DNA of 64,000 bases from Actinacidiphila oryziradicis (GCF_005047355.1 NZ_SUMC01000021.1:62001-126000); one strand, 5' to 3'; positions 7,523 through 15,888 are shown, counted from the first letter of the stretch. The notes: generated from the sequence alone by a model not told the origin. A program made the numbers and translations.

Positions 7523-9712
7523 GTGTCTGAGAGCAACGACTTTGACCACAAGCCGGAGCCGGAGAGCTCCGGGGCCGCGGTCTACGACATCACCACCAAG
7601 CGTCCCGCGTCCCTGCCGGCCGATGCCCCGATAACCGAGCAGGCCGCGGCGCCCGTCGCCGCGCCCGACACGGAAGACGACGGGGAGCAGGTGGAGCCGC
7701 ACGCGGTGCGGCTGGTGGACTCCCCGGACCTGCCCTCCCCGGGGATCCGGGTGGACAAGCGCAAGCCGATCGTGCCGACCTGGCTGCGCTCGAAGCCGGG
7801 GTTCGTCTCCACGGTGCAGCGGGCGGCCGGCAACGCCTTCTACGCCACCGTCTTCCACGGCATCCGCACCCCCTGGTACGCCCTCCAACTGGGGGTGCTC
7901 GCCCCGCGCGGCGTGGCGCGGATGGTCGGTGACACCCGGCGTTGGGTGTGGGACGCCGAGGGCGCGCCGTTGCGCGCCTATGAGGTGGCCCACGAGCGCA
8001 CCGCCGAGTACCTGAAGCTGTCCCGGCAGCGCGATGACCGGGTGCGGCTGCGGGTGCTGGTCACCACCGTCGCGGCCGTGTTCGGGACGGTGTTCGCGCT
8101 GGCCCTGTACGTGATGGCGCCCTTCTGGCTCGCGGTGCTGGCCTCTGCCGCGGTGCTGGTCGCGGGCTTCTGGGGCTCGCCGAAGGACCACCCCGTCATC
8201 GGGCCCGCGGTGCTGAAGACCGAGGTGCAAAAGCTCACCGGATCGATCGTGATGCGGGGTCTGGACAACATCGGAAACGCGAAGATCTCCGCCGCCATCA
8301 AGAAGGGCGGTGACATGAACGGCATGCGGTTCACCTCCGAGATCACCCGGGACGGGCCCGGCTACCGCGCCGACCTGGACCTTCCCTGGGGTGTCACCCC
8401 GGAGGACATCATGGAGTCCCGCAAGGCGCTGGCCTCGGGTCTTCGCCGCAAGGTCGGGTGCGTGTGGCCGGCCGCAGACCCCACCGAGCACGACGGACGG
8501 CTCATCTTGTGGGTGGGCGACAAGCCCATGAACGAGACGAAGAAACCCGCATGGCCCCTGCTCAAATCCGGGACGGTGGACCTGTTCCGGCCGGTGGTGT
8601 TCGGCAACGACCAGCGGATGAGCGACGTGTCGGTGACGCTCATGTTCGCCTCCGTCGTCGTCGGCTCCATCCCCCGCATGGGCAAGACGTTCCTGATGCG
8701 CCTGTTCCTGCTCATCGCAGCCCTGGACCCGCGCGCGGAGGTCTACGCGTTCGACTTCAAGGGCACCGGCGACTTCGGCGCCCTGGAACCGGTCTGCCAC
8801 CGCTACCGCGCCGGCGACGAAGACGAAGACATCCTCTACGTCCTGAACTCCCTGCGGGAGCTGCGGGAGGAGCTGCGGCGCCGGGCGAAGGTGATTAAGT
8901 CCCTGCCGCGCTCGCGCTGCCCGGAGTCCAAGGTCACCCCCGAACTGGCGAACGACAAGGCGCTCGGACTGCACCCGATCGTGGCCGGGTTCGATGAGTG
9001 CCAAGTGCCGTTCGAGCACGAGAAGTACGGCGCGGAGATCGAGGACATCGCCACCGACCTGGGTAAGCGCGGTCCCGCGCTGGGCATCGTGACGCTGTTC
9101 GGCACGCAGCGCCCGGACGCGAAGTCCCTGCCCACCGGCATCTCCGCAAACGCGGTGCTGCGGTTCTGCCTGAAGGTGATGGGCCAGCCGGCCAACGACA
9201 TGGTGCTCGGCACCTCGATGTACAAGGCGGGCTACCGGGCCACCATGTTCTCCCGCACCGACCGGGGCATTTGCTGGATGGCCGGTGAAGGCGACGACCC
9301 CCGCATCGTGGCGTCCGCGTTCGTGGACGCGGTGGGAGCCGAGCAGGTCGTCACCCGCGCCCGGAAGATGCGCGAGGCCTACGGCAACGTCACCGGCCAC
9401 GCCATCGGGCAGCAGCCCGCCGCCAGTGGAGCAGGGTTCGACCTGCTCGCCGACGTGCTGCGGGTCGTGCCGGCCGATGAGGACAAGGTGTGGAACGAGA
9501 AGGTCGCCGCCCGCCTGGCAGACCTTCGCCCGGAGGTCTACGGCGGATGGAAGGCCGCGACCGTGGCGACGAACCTGCGCACCCACGGCATCGCCGCCCT
9601 GGACGTGTGGGGCACCACCGAGGCCGGCAAGGGCACCACCCGCCGCGGCATCGCCCGCGCCGACCTCACCACCGCAATCACCCAGCGTGACAAGGATCAG
9701 TCGCGGAGCTGA
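7523..9712 (+). CDS. FtsK/SpoIIIE-type conjugative DNA translocase (TraB-like)
   Basis: This is the motor expected to pump double-stranded DNA from mycelium to mycelium. GTG at 7523 is preceded by gaggagcag, giving 729 residues. Order: acidic disordered N-terminus, a hydrophobic double segment (about residues 172-216: VRVLVTTVAAVFGTVFALAL onward), and an ATPase domain with Walker A GSIPRMGKT near residue 380 and Walker B IVAGFDECQ near residue 490. The C-terminal about 80 residues (VWNEKVAARLADLRPEVYGGW onward) look like the winged-helix gamma-like domain that reads clt repeats in TraB proteins. An array of 8-bp words begins 9 bp after the stop. Confidence 0.93.
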   Translation: MSESNDFDHKPEPESSGAAVYDITTKRPASLPADAPITEQAAAPVAAPDTEDDGEQVEPHAVRLVDSPDLPSPGIRVDKRKPIVPTWLRSKPGFVSTVQRAAGNAFYATVFHGIRTPWYALQLGVLAPRGVARMVGDTRRWVWDAEGAPLRAYEVAHERTAEYLKLSRQRDDRVRLRVLVTTVAAVFGTVFALALYVMAPFWLAVLASAAVLVAGFWGSPKDHPVIGPAVLKTEVQKLTGSIVMRGLDNIGNAKISAAIKKGGDMNGMRFTSEITRDGPGYRADLDLPWGVTPEDIMESRKALASGLRRKVGCVWPAADPTEHDGRLILWVGDKPMNETKKPAWPLLKSGTVDLFRPVVFGNDQRMSDVSVTLMFASVVVGSIPRMGKTFLMRLFLLIAALDPRAEVYAFDFKGTGDFGALEPVCHRYRAGDEDEDILYVLNSLRELREELRRRAKVIKSLPRSRCPESKVTPELANDKALGLHPIVAGFDECQVPFEHEKYGAEIEDIATDLGKRGPALGIVTLFGTQRPDAKSLPTGISANAVLRFCLKVMGQPANDMVLGTSMYKAGYRATMFSRTDRGICWMAGEGDDPRIVASAFVDAVGAEQVVTRARKMREAYGNVTGHAIGQQPAASGAGFDLLADVLRVVPADEDKVWNEKVAARLADLRPEVYGGWKAATVATNLRTHGIAALDVWGTTEAGKGTTRRGIARADLTTAITQRDKDQSRS

Positions 9713-9853
9713 CCCCGGTCCGGTGCTAGGTCTAGCACCCCCGGGTGCTAGACCTAGCACCTCTACTAGCACCCCATCCTGTGCCTGAGCTGTGATCTCG
9801 TACCTAGCAGCCGACCTGCGCAAACACCCGAAACCTTAGCCGGAAGGCACCCC
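9713..9853. promoter_or_regulatory. Intergenic region after the pump gene with candidate clt array
   Basis: A 141-bp gap with a dense array of short repeats (annotated at 9722-9773) followed by partial matches (acctagcag near 9811). No gene is visible. The AT-content of the CTAG-rich array is higher than that of its surroundings. Confidence 0.6.
9722..9773. repeat. Array of five GGTGCTAG/CTAGCACC words, candidate clt locus
   Basis: Exact copies lie at 9722-9729 (+), 9732-9739 (-), 9744-9751 (+), 9754-9761 (-) and 9766-9773 (-). The first four build a perfect inverted repeat of two 19-bp arms (9722-9740 and 9743-9761). TraB pumps of Streptomyces plasmids bind clusters of 8-bp words at the clt locus, often at the 3' end of traB. 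Position, word length and copy number fit this. An operator for the downstream small genes is the alternative. Confidence 0.68.
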
Positions 9854-10105
9854 GTGACCCCCTTCCTCCTTGCTAGTGCCTGCCTCCTCGCCGTCACGCT
9901 CTGTTACGCGGGTCTGTGTGCGGTGCAGCCGTTCGCGGACTGCCGCCGCTGCCACGGCATGGGCCACGCGACCAAGACCACCCGCCGCGGCACCCTCAAG
10001 CGCGGCAAGGACTGCCGCCACTGCAAAGCCACCGGCAAGCGCATACGCACCGGCCGCCACCTGTACAACCTGTGGCGCCGCACCCACCGCGACGGCACCC
10101 GGTAA
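9854..10105 (+). CDS. Small membrane-anchored double zinc-knuckle protein
   Basis: Eighty-three residues with an N-terminal hydrophobic helix (FLLASACLLAVTLCYAGLC) followed by two DnaJ-like knuckles, CRRCHGMGH and CRHCKATGK, each a CxxCxGxG-type loop, then a basic tail. Together the two CxxC pairs could bind one zinc ion. The GTG start follows a ccggaagg ribosome site. The arrangement suggests a membrane-tethered protein that contacts nucleic acid or protein in the transfer machinery; I know no established function. Confidence 0.72.
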   Translation: MTPFLLASACLLAVTLCYAGLCAVQPFADCRRCHGMGHATKTTRRGTLKRGKDCRHCKATGKRIRTGRHLYNLWRRTHRDGTR

Positions 10106-10110
10106 CCAAC

Positions 10111-10593
10111 GTGTCCGGTCTCATCCCCACCGCCGACCTCCCCGGCCTGTGGGTCAGCGCACCACCGGACCTACGCAACTGGCAGACCCTCGCCACCACC
10201 CCGCGCGCGGTGTTCGTCTGCCGCTGCGGACTCACCCGCCGCGCCACCGGCACCGCCGCGGTCGCCGCCCTGGTCGCCGAATGGAACAGCCACCGCGGCG
10301 ACTGCCCGGCCGTGCCGCTGCGGCCGTGCCAGCACTGCGGCACCCCCACCACGGGCCGCTCCCACCGCACGCAGAGCTGGCCCGCCTGCCCCGACTGCCA
10401 CGCCGCATGGCAGCTGCGCCCCGAAGAGCAGCGCCGCCGCGAGCAGGCGGCCAAGTCCGTCGGGCGGCGGGAGCGGCAGCGCCGACAGACCCGCCGCACC
10501 CGCCGCTATCTCGAATCGACCGGCGTCAGTGCGCAGGTGGCCGCCGCCATCGTCAGCGGCGCACTGGCCGAGCCCGACGAACCCACCCCCTGA
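10111..10593 (+). CDS. Cys-rich zinc-finger-like hypothetical protein
   Basis: A 160-residue protein with a CRCG pair, then CQHCGTPTTGRSH and CPDCHAAW, typical zinc-ribbon spacing, followed by a strongly basic helix (residues about 108-140, RREQAAKSVGRRERQRRQTR). The GTG at 10111, 5 bp after the previous stop, is preferred over upstream in-frame starts inside the preceding gene. DNA or RNA binding is likely from the basic helix, but no family is recognised. Confidence 0.65.
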   Translation: MSGLIPTADLPGLWVSAPPDLRNWQTLATTPRAVFVCRCGLTRRATGTAAVAALVAEWNSHRGDCPAVPLRPCQHCGTPTTGRSHRTQSWPACPDCHAAWQLRPEEQRRREQAAKSVGRRERQRRQTRRTRRYLESTGVSAQVAAAIVSGALAEPDEPTP

Positions 10594-10626
10594 CGCCGCC
10601 CCACACGCCCGGAAGGAAGCACGCCC

Positions 10627-10818
10627 GTGCTGGTCTCCATCTCCCTCGCCCTGCTCTTCGGCGGCATCCTCGCCGTCCTGCTCAAGACCGGATCGCTCAA
10701 GGGCGGGAGCGCCTTCATCGCCACGATGTTCGGCTTCTACCTCGCCTCCACCGGCCTGAACGGCCCCATCACCGAGCTGACCATCTCCACCGTCCACACC
10801 CTCAACGGCCTGCTCTAG
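10627..10818 (+). CDS. SpdD-like small membrane protein
   Basis: Sixty-three residues with two hydrophobic segments (SISLALLFGGILAVLLK and FIATMFGFYLASTGLNG). The GTG start sits 7 bases after ggaaggaag. Small membrane proteins at this place in Streptomyces plasmids and AICEs (Spd proteins) help spread transferred DNA between hyphal compartments. The name rests on position and topology rather than sequence proof. Confidence 0.6.
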   Translation: MLVSISLALLFGGILAVLLKTGSLKGGSAFIATMFGFYLASTGLNGPITELTISTVHTLNGLL

Positions 10819-10841
10819 GACCAGATACGGGAGCCCCCGCC

Positions 10842-11486
10842 ATGACCGAGCACTTCACCCCAGCCGGGTCGGCCGGCCGCCACTGGCTCGCCGACGCCGT
10901 CCCCAAAGCCGCACCCGCCCTCGCCACCTCCACCGTGCTCGCCCTCGCCCGGATCTGGAACGCAGGCGGCGCCGAGCACTCCACCGGTGACGCCTGGCTC
11001 ATGGGCACCCTCGCCACCGGCACCGCCGTCGCCGGCGGCCTACTGTCCACCGGCCAGCATGGCGACAGCACCGCCGCCGCGATCGTCTACGCCGGATCCG
11101 GGGCCCTCGCCTTCGGCGGCATCGCCGCCTACACCGACGGCCTGCCCCTGCCCCTGCTGCTGTGGGCCATCGCCACCGTCCTCGGCTACACCCTCGCCGC
11201 CCGCTACTGGCGCACCGACCGCCGCGAAACCATCGCCTACCAGCGCCGGACCGAAGAGCGTCGCGAGACCCACCGGCACGTCGAAACCGTCGAAGCCATC
11301 CGCGCACGCGCCCAGGTCGATATCGCCCGGGTGCAGATCGACGTCGCCAACGCCGGCGTCGCCCAAGCCACCGCCCTGGTAGAGGCCATCACCGCCCGCA
11401 ACGCCCTGCCCGGCTTCAACCCCGCCGCCCTCATCGGCAACCACCTGCCCGAACTCCCCGCCACCATCACCACCAAGGAGCACTGA
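10842..11486 (+). CDS. Spd-like membrane protein with C-terminal coiled coil
   Basis: The 214-residue protein begins with a soluble stretch, then two or three membrane helices (about residues 25-115, e.g. LATGTAVAGGLLSTG, IVYAGSGALAFGGIAAYT, PLPLLLWAIATVLGYTLAA). A long charged helix follows (TDRRETIAYQRRTEERRETH, then VEAIRARAQVDIARVQIDVA) that should form a cytoplasmic coiled coil. Such membrane-plus-coil proteins occur among Spd accessory factors that interact with TraB. It ends 4 bp before the next gene. Confidence 0.68.
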   Translation: MTEHFTPAGSAGRHWLADAVPKAAPALATSTVLALARIWNAGGAEHSTGDAWLMGTLATGTAVAGGLLSTGQHGDSTAAAIVYAGSGALAFGGIAAYTDGLPLPLLLWAIATVLGYTLAARYWRTDRRETIAYQRRTEERRETHRHVETVEAIRARAQVDIARVQIDVANAGVAQATALVEAITARNALPGFNPAALIGNHLPELPATITTKEH

Positions 11487-11490
11487 CCCC

Positions 11491-11892
11491 GTGACCGACC
11501 CGCACACCGGCGCCGGATTCGACGCCCCCACACCCGCCGCCGCCTACGCCGACGCACCACCCCTCATCCGCGAGATCAGCACCGTGCTCACCCTGACCGT
11601 CAGGCTCGTCAGGCCCGGGGAGCGCACCGGTCAGGCCGTCCGTGAGCAGCGGCTGCGTAAGGCAGCGGTGTTGGACCGGATCGCGCTGCAGGAAGCCGAC
11701 ACGTACGCGCCCGCGGTTGCTGCCGACGCCGTCACCACCGCGGCGGCCGCAGCCCACGCCCTCGCCGACTACGACCGCGAGCACGGCACGAGCGCCGGGC
11801 CCATCGGCCCCGGCTCGCCGGAGTGGGACCCCTCGCACCGGCCCTACGTCCGCCAGGAATACGCAGCCTGGCACAACGCCACCCGCACCTAG
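11491..11892 (+). CDS. Hypothetical protein, last gene of transfer operon
   Basis: A 133-residue soluble protein without membrane segments. The middle part (PPLIREISTVLTLTVRLVRP, then AVREQRLRKAAVLDRIALQE) is predicted helical, and the C-terminus (SPEWDPSHRPYVRQEYAAWH) is aromatic. GTG start 4 bp after the previous stop with ggagcactgacccc as leader. I do not recognise a family. Its spacing says it is cotranscribed with the Spd-like genes. Confidence 0.6.
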   Translation: MTDPHTGAGFDAPTPAAAYADAPPLIREISTVLTLTVRLVRPGERTGQAVREQRLRKAAVLDRIALQEADTYAPAVAADAVTTAAAAAHALADYDREHGTSAGPIGPGSPEWDPSHRPYVRQEYAAWHNATRT

Positions 11893-11983
11893 AGCCGCCC
11901 GGGGCGGTCGCCCGATCTCGCCAAAGACACGCGACCGCCCCGGCTCTCACCCCTGCTGCACAGAACACAGGAGGAACCCCAGC

Positions 11984-12652
11984 ATGACCCAACTCCCCCC
12001 CTTCCGGCGATCCCGCCGCCCCCGCGTCCTTGACGCTTTCTGCTGCCAGGGCGGCGCCGGCAAGGGCTACCACGACGCCGGATTCGACGTCACCGGCATC
12101 GACATCGCCCCGCAGCCCCGCTACCCCTTCACCTTCGTCCAGGGCGACGCGGTGGAGTTCATCCGCGAGCACGGGCACGAATTCGACCTCGGCCACGCCT
12201 CCCCGCCCTGCCAGGCCCACACCCGGTGCCAGCAGATCCAGGGCCGCCACCACCCCGACCTCATCGACCCCGTACGCGACGCCTTCGAAGCCGCGGACAT
12301 CCCCTACATCATCGAGAACGTCCCCGGCGCACCCCTGCACGACCCGGTGACCCTGTGCGGCGCGATGTTCGGCCTGCGCACCTACCGCCACCGCCTGTTC
12401 GAGACCACATTCCCCATGGCAGCGCCGCGCCACCCGCAGCACACCGCGCGCACGGCCAAGATGGGCCGCCCGGCCCGCGAGGGGGAGTTCCTGCACATCG
12501 TCGGCAACTTCTCCGGCGTCGCCCTCGCACGCGACGTCATGGGAATGCCCTGGGCCAACCGCGACGGCCTGCGCGAGGCCATCCCGCCCGCCTACACCCG
12601 CCACATCGGCCGCGCCTTCCTCACCTCCCGCGCGCAGGAGGTGGCCGCGTGA
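11984..12652 (+). CDS. Small C5-cytosine methyltransferase of phage/ICE type
   Basis: At 222 residues it is much shorter than standard C5 methyltransferases, but the core motifs are clear: RVLDAFCCQGGAGKGYHDAG (SAM binding), GHASPPCQAHTRCQ (motif IV with PPCQ, near residue 72), YIIENVPGAP (motif VI), and a RHRLFE-type motif VIII. The C-terminal MGMPWANRDGLREAIPPAYT segment replaces motif X. Such minimal enzymes are common in actinophages and AICEs, perhaps masking the DNA from host restriction. The ATG follows aggaggaacccc; its stop overlaps the prim-pol start by 4 bp. This is the second cytosine methyltransferase in the element. Confidence 0.9.
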   Translation: MTQLPPFRRSRRPRVLDAFCCQGGAGKGYHDAGFDVTGIDIAPQPRYPFTFVQGDAVEFIREHGHEFDLGHASPPCQAHTRCQQIQGRHHPDLIDPVRDAFEAADIPYIIENVPGAPLHDPVTLCGAMFGLRTYRHRLFETTFPMAAPRHPQHTARTAKMGRPAREGEFLHIVGNFSGVALARDVMGMPWANRDGLREAIPPAYTRHIGRAFLTSRAQEVAA

Positions 12653-13518
12653 ACGGCCACCTGCGAACCGCCCTGGAACTGGCAGCAGCGGGCGTGCCGG
12701 TGCTGCCTCTGCGGGAAGGGAAGCTGCCGTTCGGGAACTGCCGTGCGTGCGCGGGCTGCGCATGTGGCGGGCGTCCCCACATGAAGAGCACGGGAGAGTG
12801 CCGTTGCCCCGCCGTGTGCCACGGCTGGGCAGCTGCGACGACCGACACCGCAGTGATCACTTCCCCCGCGTGGACTGCGCCGTGGCGTGAGGCCCAAGCC
12901 GTCGCCTACCACCCCGCAGGAGCCGGGCTGACCGTCGTGGACCTCGACGACCTACAAGCCGTCGCGTGGGCGCGAGAGACCCTGCCGCCCACCAGGACCG
13001 TGCACACAACACGCGGGGAGCACTGGATCTACCGGGGCGTCACGCGGTCGGCTAACTCCGTCCGGCACGGTGTGGACATCAAGTCGCGCATGGCCTACGC
13101 CCGCTGGCTCGGACCCGGCTCCGGCACCATGGCGCACCTGCCGTCTGCCGTCCGTGACCTCCTCGCAGGGCAAGAGACCACCCCAGCCCCGGGGAGGGTG
13201 GTCTCTTCGGTCCCCGAACGCGCCGAGTGGGACCCGGCCGTGGCCACCGGATGCCGACACACCCGCCGGTACGTGCGCACCGGCCTGGAACGCGGTGTGG
13301 CCATGGTGCGAGCCCGCACCGAATCCGGCGCCGGATCACAGGCGTTCGGAGTGGCCCAGTTCCTGGGCGCTCTGCACGCACAATGCCCCGGACCATGCGA
13401 CCTGGAGACCATAGGGCGGCAGATCATCGCCGCGGCCGTCTCCGTCGGCGTCCCCCAAGCGTACGCGGAACGCGCCGTCACCAACGGCCTCAGCACCGGC
13501 ACGGGGAGGGCGGCATGA
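12649..13518 (+). CDS. Bifunctional primase-polymerase (prim-pol) replication protein
   Basis: A 289-residue AICE replication protein. The prim-pol domain shows TALELAAAGVPVLPLREGKL at the start, a Cys-rich insert (residues about 28-60 with CRACAGCACGG and CRCPAVCHGW), the catalytic acidic motif LTVVDLDD near residue 92, and the HWIYRG and GVDIKS segments. A C-terminal helical domain (TRRYVRTGLERGVAMVRART) follows. RepPP-type elements pair this domain with a helicase-like protein, here the DUF3987 gene two positions downstream. GTG start overlaps the methyltransferase stop; its own stop overlaps the next ATG. Confidence 0.87.
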   Translation: MNGHLRTALELAAAGVPVLPLREGKLPFGNCRACAGCACGGRPHMKSTGECRCPAVCHGWAAATTDTAVITSPAWTAPWREAQAVAYHPAGAGLTVVDLDDLQAVAWARETLPPTRTVHTTRGEHWIYRGVTRSANSVRHGVDIKSRMAYARWLGPGSGTMAHLPSAVRDLLAGQETTPAPGRVVSSVPERAEWDPAVATGCRHTRRYVRTGLERGVAMVRARTESGAGSQAFGVAQFLGALHAQCPGPCDLETIGRQIIAAAVSVGVPQAYAERAVTNGLSTGTGRAA

Positions 13519-13775
13519 CCACCCCCTCCCCCCACCGGCTGGCACACGCCCCCGCCGCCGACACCCCGCACGGCGGTGGCGGCCGTTCCTGGAAAGCCGT
13601 CGGCCGTCAGGCCGTCCTTCTCCGCCTCTCCGCCCCGCACGTCCCGACCGCCGAAGCCGTCAGCGGCGCCCTGGCGCCCTCAGGGCTCACCGGCACCCCA
13701 AGGGAACTGGAGTTCGATGCCACGGGCCGTAGCGGGCCCTACCGGGGCGCCACGGGGCAAGGGAGCACGACATGA
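13515..13775 (+). CDS. Small hypothetical protein in replication module
   Basis: Eighty-six residues joined by 4-bp overlaps to the prim-pol gene and the DUF3987 gene, so translation is probably coupled. The central segment (WKAVGRQAVLLRLSAPHVPT) may be helical; the rest is Ala/Gly/Pro-rich. No motif is recognised, and the overlaps are the main evidence that it is a gene. Confidence 0.5.
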   Translation: MTTPSPHRLAHAPAADTPHGGGGRSWKAVGRQAVLLRLSAPHVPTAEAVSGALAPSGLTGTPRELEFDATGRSGPYRGATGQGSTT

Positions 13776-15328
13776 CCACCCAACACGACCTACCCGCCGG
13801 CGGCCTGTGGGACGGCTTCGCCCTCGACACCGCCCCGGACGCGCCGGAAGTGTGGGAGGAGCCCATCCCCCTGACCGGCAAGCGGGAACTTCCGGCGTTC
13901 CCCTCGCACGTTCTGCCCGGGTGGCTGCGGGAGTTCACCGAAGCCGTGGCGCAGGAGACACAGACCCCCATCGACCTGCCCGGCTGCATCGCCCTGGCGG
14001 TGCTCGCCACCGCCGCCGGGGGCCGCTCGGTCGTGCACGTGCGGGGCAACTGGAGCGAGCCCACCAACCTGTTCGTCGTGGTCGCCCTCCCGCCCGCCAA
14101 CCGCAAATCCGCCGTCTTCGCCCTACTCACCGACCCCCTCTACGACGCCGAAAAGCAGCTCAAGGCCCGGTTGCAGCCGGCCATCATCGAAGCGGAGATG
14201 ACGGCCCGGATCGCCAAGGACGCCGCCGACAAAGCAGCGGCCAAGGCAGCGTCCGCCGCCGCCGACAAGCGCGACGAACTCATCCTCGAAGCCATCGGCA
14301 TGGCCCAGACGGCCGAGACCGTCACCATTCCCGCCGAACCCCAGCTCTTGGCGGACGACGCCACCGCCGAGACCGTCACCTCCCGCATGGCAGAGCAGGG
14401 CGGCCGGATCTCGGTCATGTCCGCCGAAGGCGAGATCTTCGACATCATCGCCGGCCGCTACTCCGGCGCCCCCAACATGGGGGTCTTCCTCAAAGGCCAC
14501 GCAGGCGACCGCCTGCGGGTGGACCGCCAGACCAGGAAGGAGTACATCGACCACCCCGCCCTGACTATGGGCCTGTCCGTCCAACCGCAGGTGCTGCACG
14601 ACATCGCGAAGGTGAAGGGCTTCAAGGGGCGCGGCCTGCTCGGCAGGTTCCTGTACTCCATGCCCACCTCCCTCGTGGGCCACCGGGACATCATCACCGA
14701 CCCCGTCCCCGCGGATGTCGCCGCCGCCTACGCCGCCAACATCACCGACCTGACACTGTCCCTCGCAGAGTGGACCGACCCCGCTGTCGTCCAGCTCACG
14801 CCCGCCGCCGACGCGGCCCTGATCGCCTACCAACAGCGCATTGAACCCAAGCTCGCCGCACGCGGCGGCACGCTGGGGCACATCAGCGACTGGGCCGGGA
14901 AACTCGCCGGCGCCACCGCCCGCATAGCCGGCCTGCTCCACCTCGCCGACCACCCCCACGACGGCCACGCCCACCCCGTCCCCGAAGCCACCATGCACGC
15001 CGCCATCACCCTCGGGGACTACTTCACCGCCCACGCCCTCGCCGTCTTCGACGCCATGGGCGCCGACCCCACCATCAACCGCGCCCGCACCCTCCTCGAC
15101 GTCCTACGCGCCAACCAATGGGACGACGTCAGCCGCCGCGACCTCTTCGCCAAACTCAGCCGCACCGAATTCCCCACCGTCACCGACCTCGAACCCGCCG
15201 CCACCCTCCTCGAAGAACACGGCTACCTGCGCACCTACACCCCCGAACGCACCGGCGGACGCGGACGCCCACCCGCACCCCGCTACCAAATCAACCCCGC
15301 CACCCACACCGAACAACCCCCCGCATGA
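13772..15328 (+). CDS. DUF3987 replication-associated protein (helicase-like)
   Basis: A 518-residue DUF3987/YfjI-type protein, usually found with prim-pol proteins in mobile elements and thought to act like a replicative helicase. It starts with the LPAFPSHVLPGWLREF segment, has a P-loop position LPPANRKSAVF near residue 108 (degenerate: Ala-Asn replaces the usual Gly-rich loop, but Lys-Ser remains), and a Walker-B-like ISVMSAEGEIF near residue 212. A long Ala/Lys helix (about 130-175) is inserted between them. The C-terminal part (DVLRANQWDDVSRRDLFAKL) resembles a winged helix. It ends where the AT-rich repeat array begins. Confidence 0.85.
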   Translation: MTTQHDLPAGGLWDGFALDTAPDAPEVWEEPIPLTGKRELPAFPSHVLPGWLREFTEAVAQETQTPIDLPGCIALAVLATAAGGRSVVHVRGNWSEPTNLFVVVALPPANRKSAVFALLTDPLYDAEKQLKARLQPAIIEAEMTARIAKDAADKAAAKAASAAADKRDELILEAIGMAQTAETVTIPAEPQLLADDATAETVTSRMAEQGGRISVMSAEGEIFDIIAGRYSGAPNMGVFLKGHAGDRLRVDRQTRKEYIDHPALTMGLSVQPQVLHDIAKVKGFKGRGLLGRFLYSMPTSLVGHRDIITDPVPADVAAAYAANITDLTLSLAEWTDPAVVQLTPAADAALIAYQQRIEPKLAARGGTLGHISDWAGKLAGATARIAGLLHLADHPHDGHAHPVPEATMHAAITLGDYFTAHALAVFDAMGADPTINRARTLLDVLRANQWDDVSRRDLFAKLSRTEFPTVTDLEPAATLLEEHGYLRTYTPERTGGRGRPPAPRYQINPATHTEQPPA

Positions 15329-15674
15329 CCCGCCCCCACCCCCCGACCCCGCCCGCACAAACCGCAAAATCGCAAAAATACCCGGACACCGGCACTGACC
15401 TGCGGCGACGCCCCGCCCCTGCACCCGCAGGGCGGCTGCCGCACAAGTCGCAGAAACCGCAAAAATCCCCGGCACCCGGCGCCGCCGAACGGCCGACCCA
15501 TGTTTTTGCGGATTCTGCGGATTCTGCGGCAGACCCGCCCCCACACCCGGGCCCACCGCATCCCCGCAGGTCAGCAGCATCCCACCGGGTTTCTGCGGAT
15601 ATTGCGATTTCTGCGGCGGGGGTGCGGGGCCTCTTCCTCTCCCCCAAGCCCGCCATAGCGAGGAGGCACCACCG
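15329..15674. repeat. AT-rich iteron-like array, candidate AICE origin
   Basis: This 346-bp gap lies between the replication genes and xis. Words of the type TTCTGCGGA and TTTTTGCGG recur at 15503-15529 and 15590-15616, and their reverse complements (CCGCAAAATCGCAAAAATAC and GTCGCAGAAACCGCAAAAAT) at 15362-15381 and 15448-15467. The two halves therefore face each other. The runs of A and T stand out in this GC-rich DNA. Iterons next to Rep genes commonly form a replication origin; excisionase binding sites or a regulator array are alternatives. Confidence 0.6.
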
Positions 15675-15875
15675 GTGAGCACCGCTACAGCGCCCGTCGC
15701 GCCGCTCCTCTACACGCCAGAGGAAGCCGCCGAGGCACTACGGATAGGACGTTCCACGGTCTACGAACTGATGGCAGACGGGACGTTGAAGTTCGTCAAG
15801 CGCGGTCGGTCGCGCCGCATCCGCGTGACCGACCTCGAAACATACGTGGCCGGGCTAGCCACGGAATCCAACTGA
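15675..15875 (+). CDS. xis: Excisionase (Xis), MerR-like HTH
   Basis: Sixty-six residues with a single winged helix-turn-helix: LYTPEEAAEALRIGRSTVYE, then LKFVKRGRSRRIRVTDLETY. This is the usual AICE recombination directionality factor; it bends DNA at the attachment site so that the integrase excises the element. The GTG start follows a gcgaggaggcaccacc ribosome site. It lies 58 bp before int with a terminator-like hairpin between. Confidence 0.88.
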   Translation: MSTATAPVAPLLYTPEEAAEALRIGRSTVYELMADGTLKFVKRGRSRRIRVTDLETYVAGLATESN

Positions 15876-15888
15876 ACACAGAGCAACC

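Noticed and set aside
7496-9823. Long minus-strand frame opposite the DNA pump gene
   Set aside because: It has no domain signature, and codon positions follow the plus-strand gene; a shadow frame.
15104-15682. Minus-strand gene over the origin-like region
   Set aside because: The frame is opposite the DUF3987 3' end and the repeat array, with Gly/Ala/Cys low complexity and no motif.
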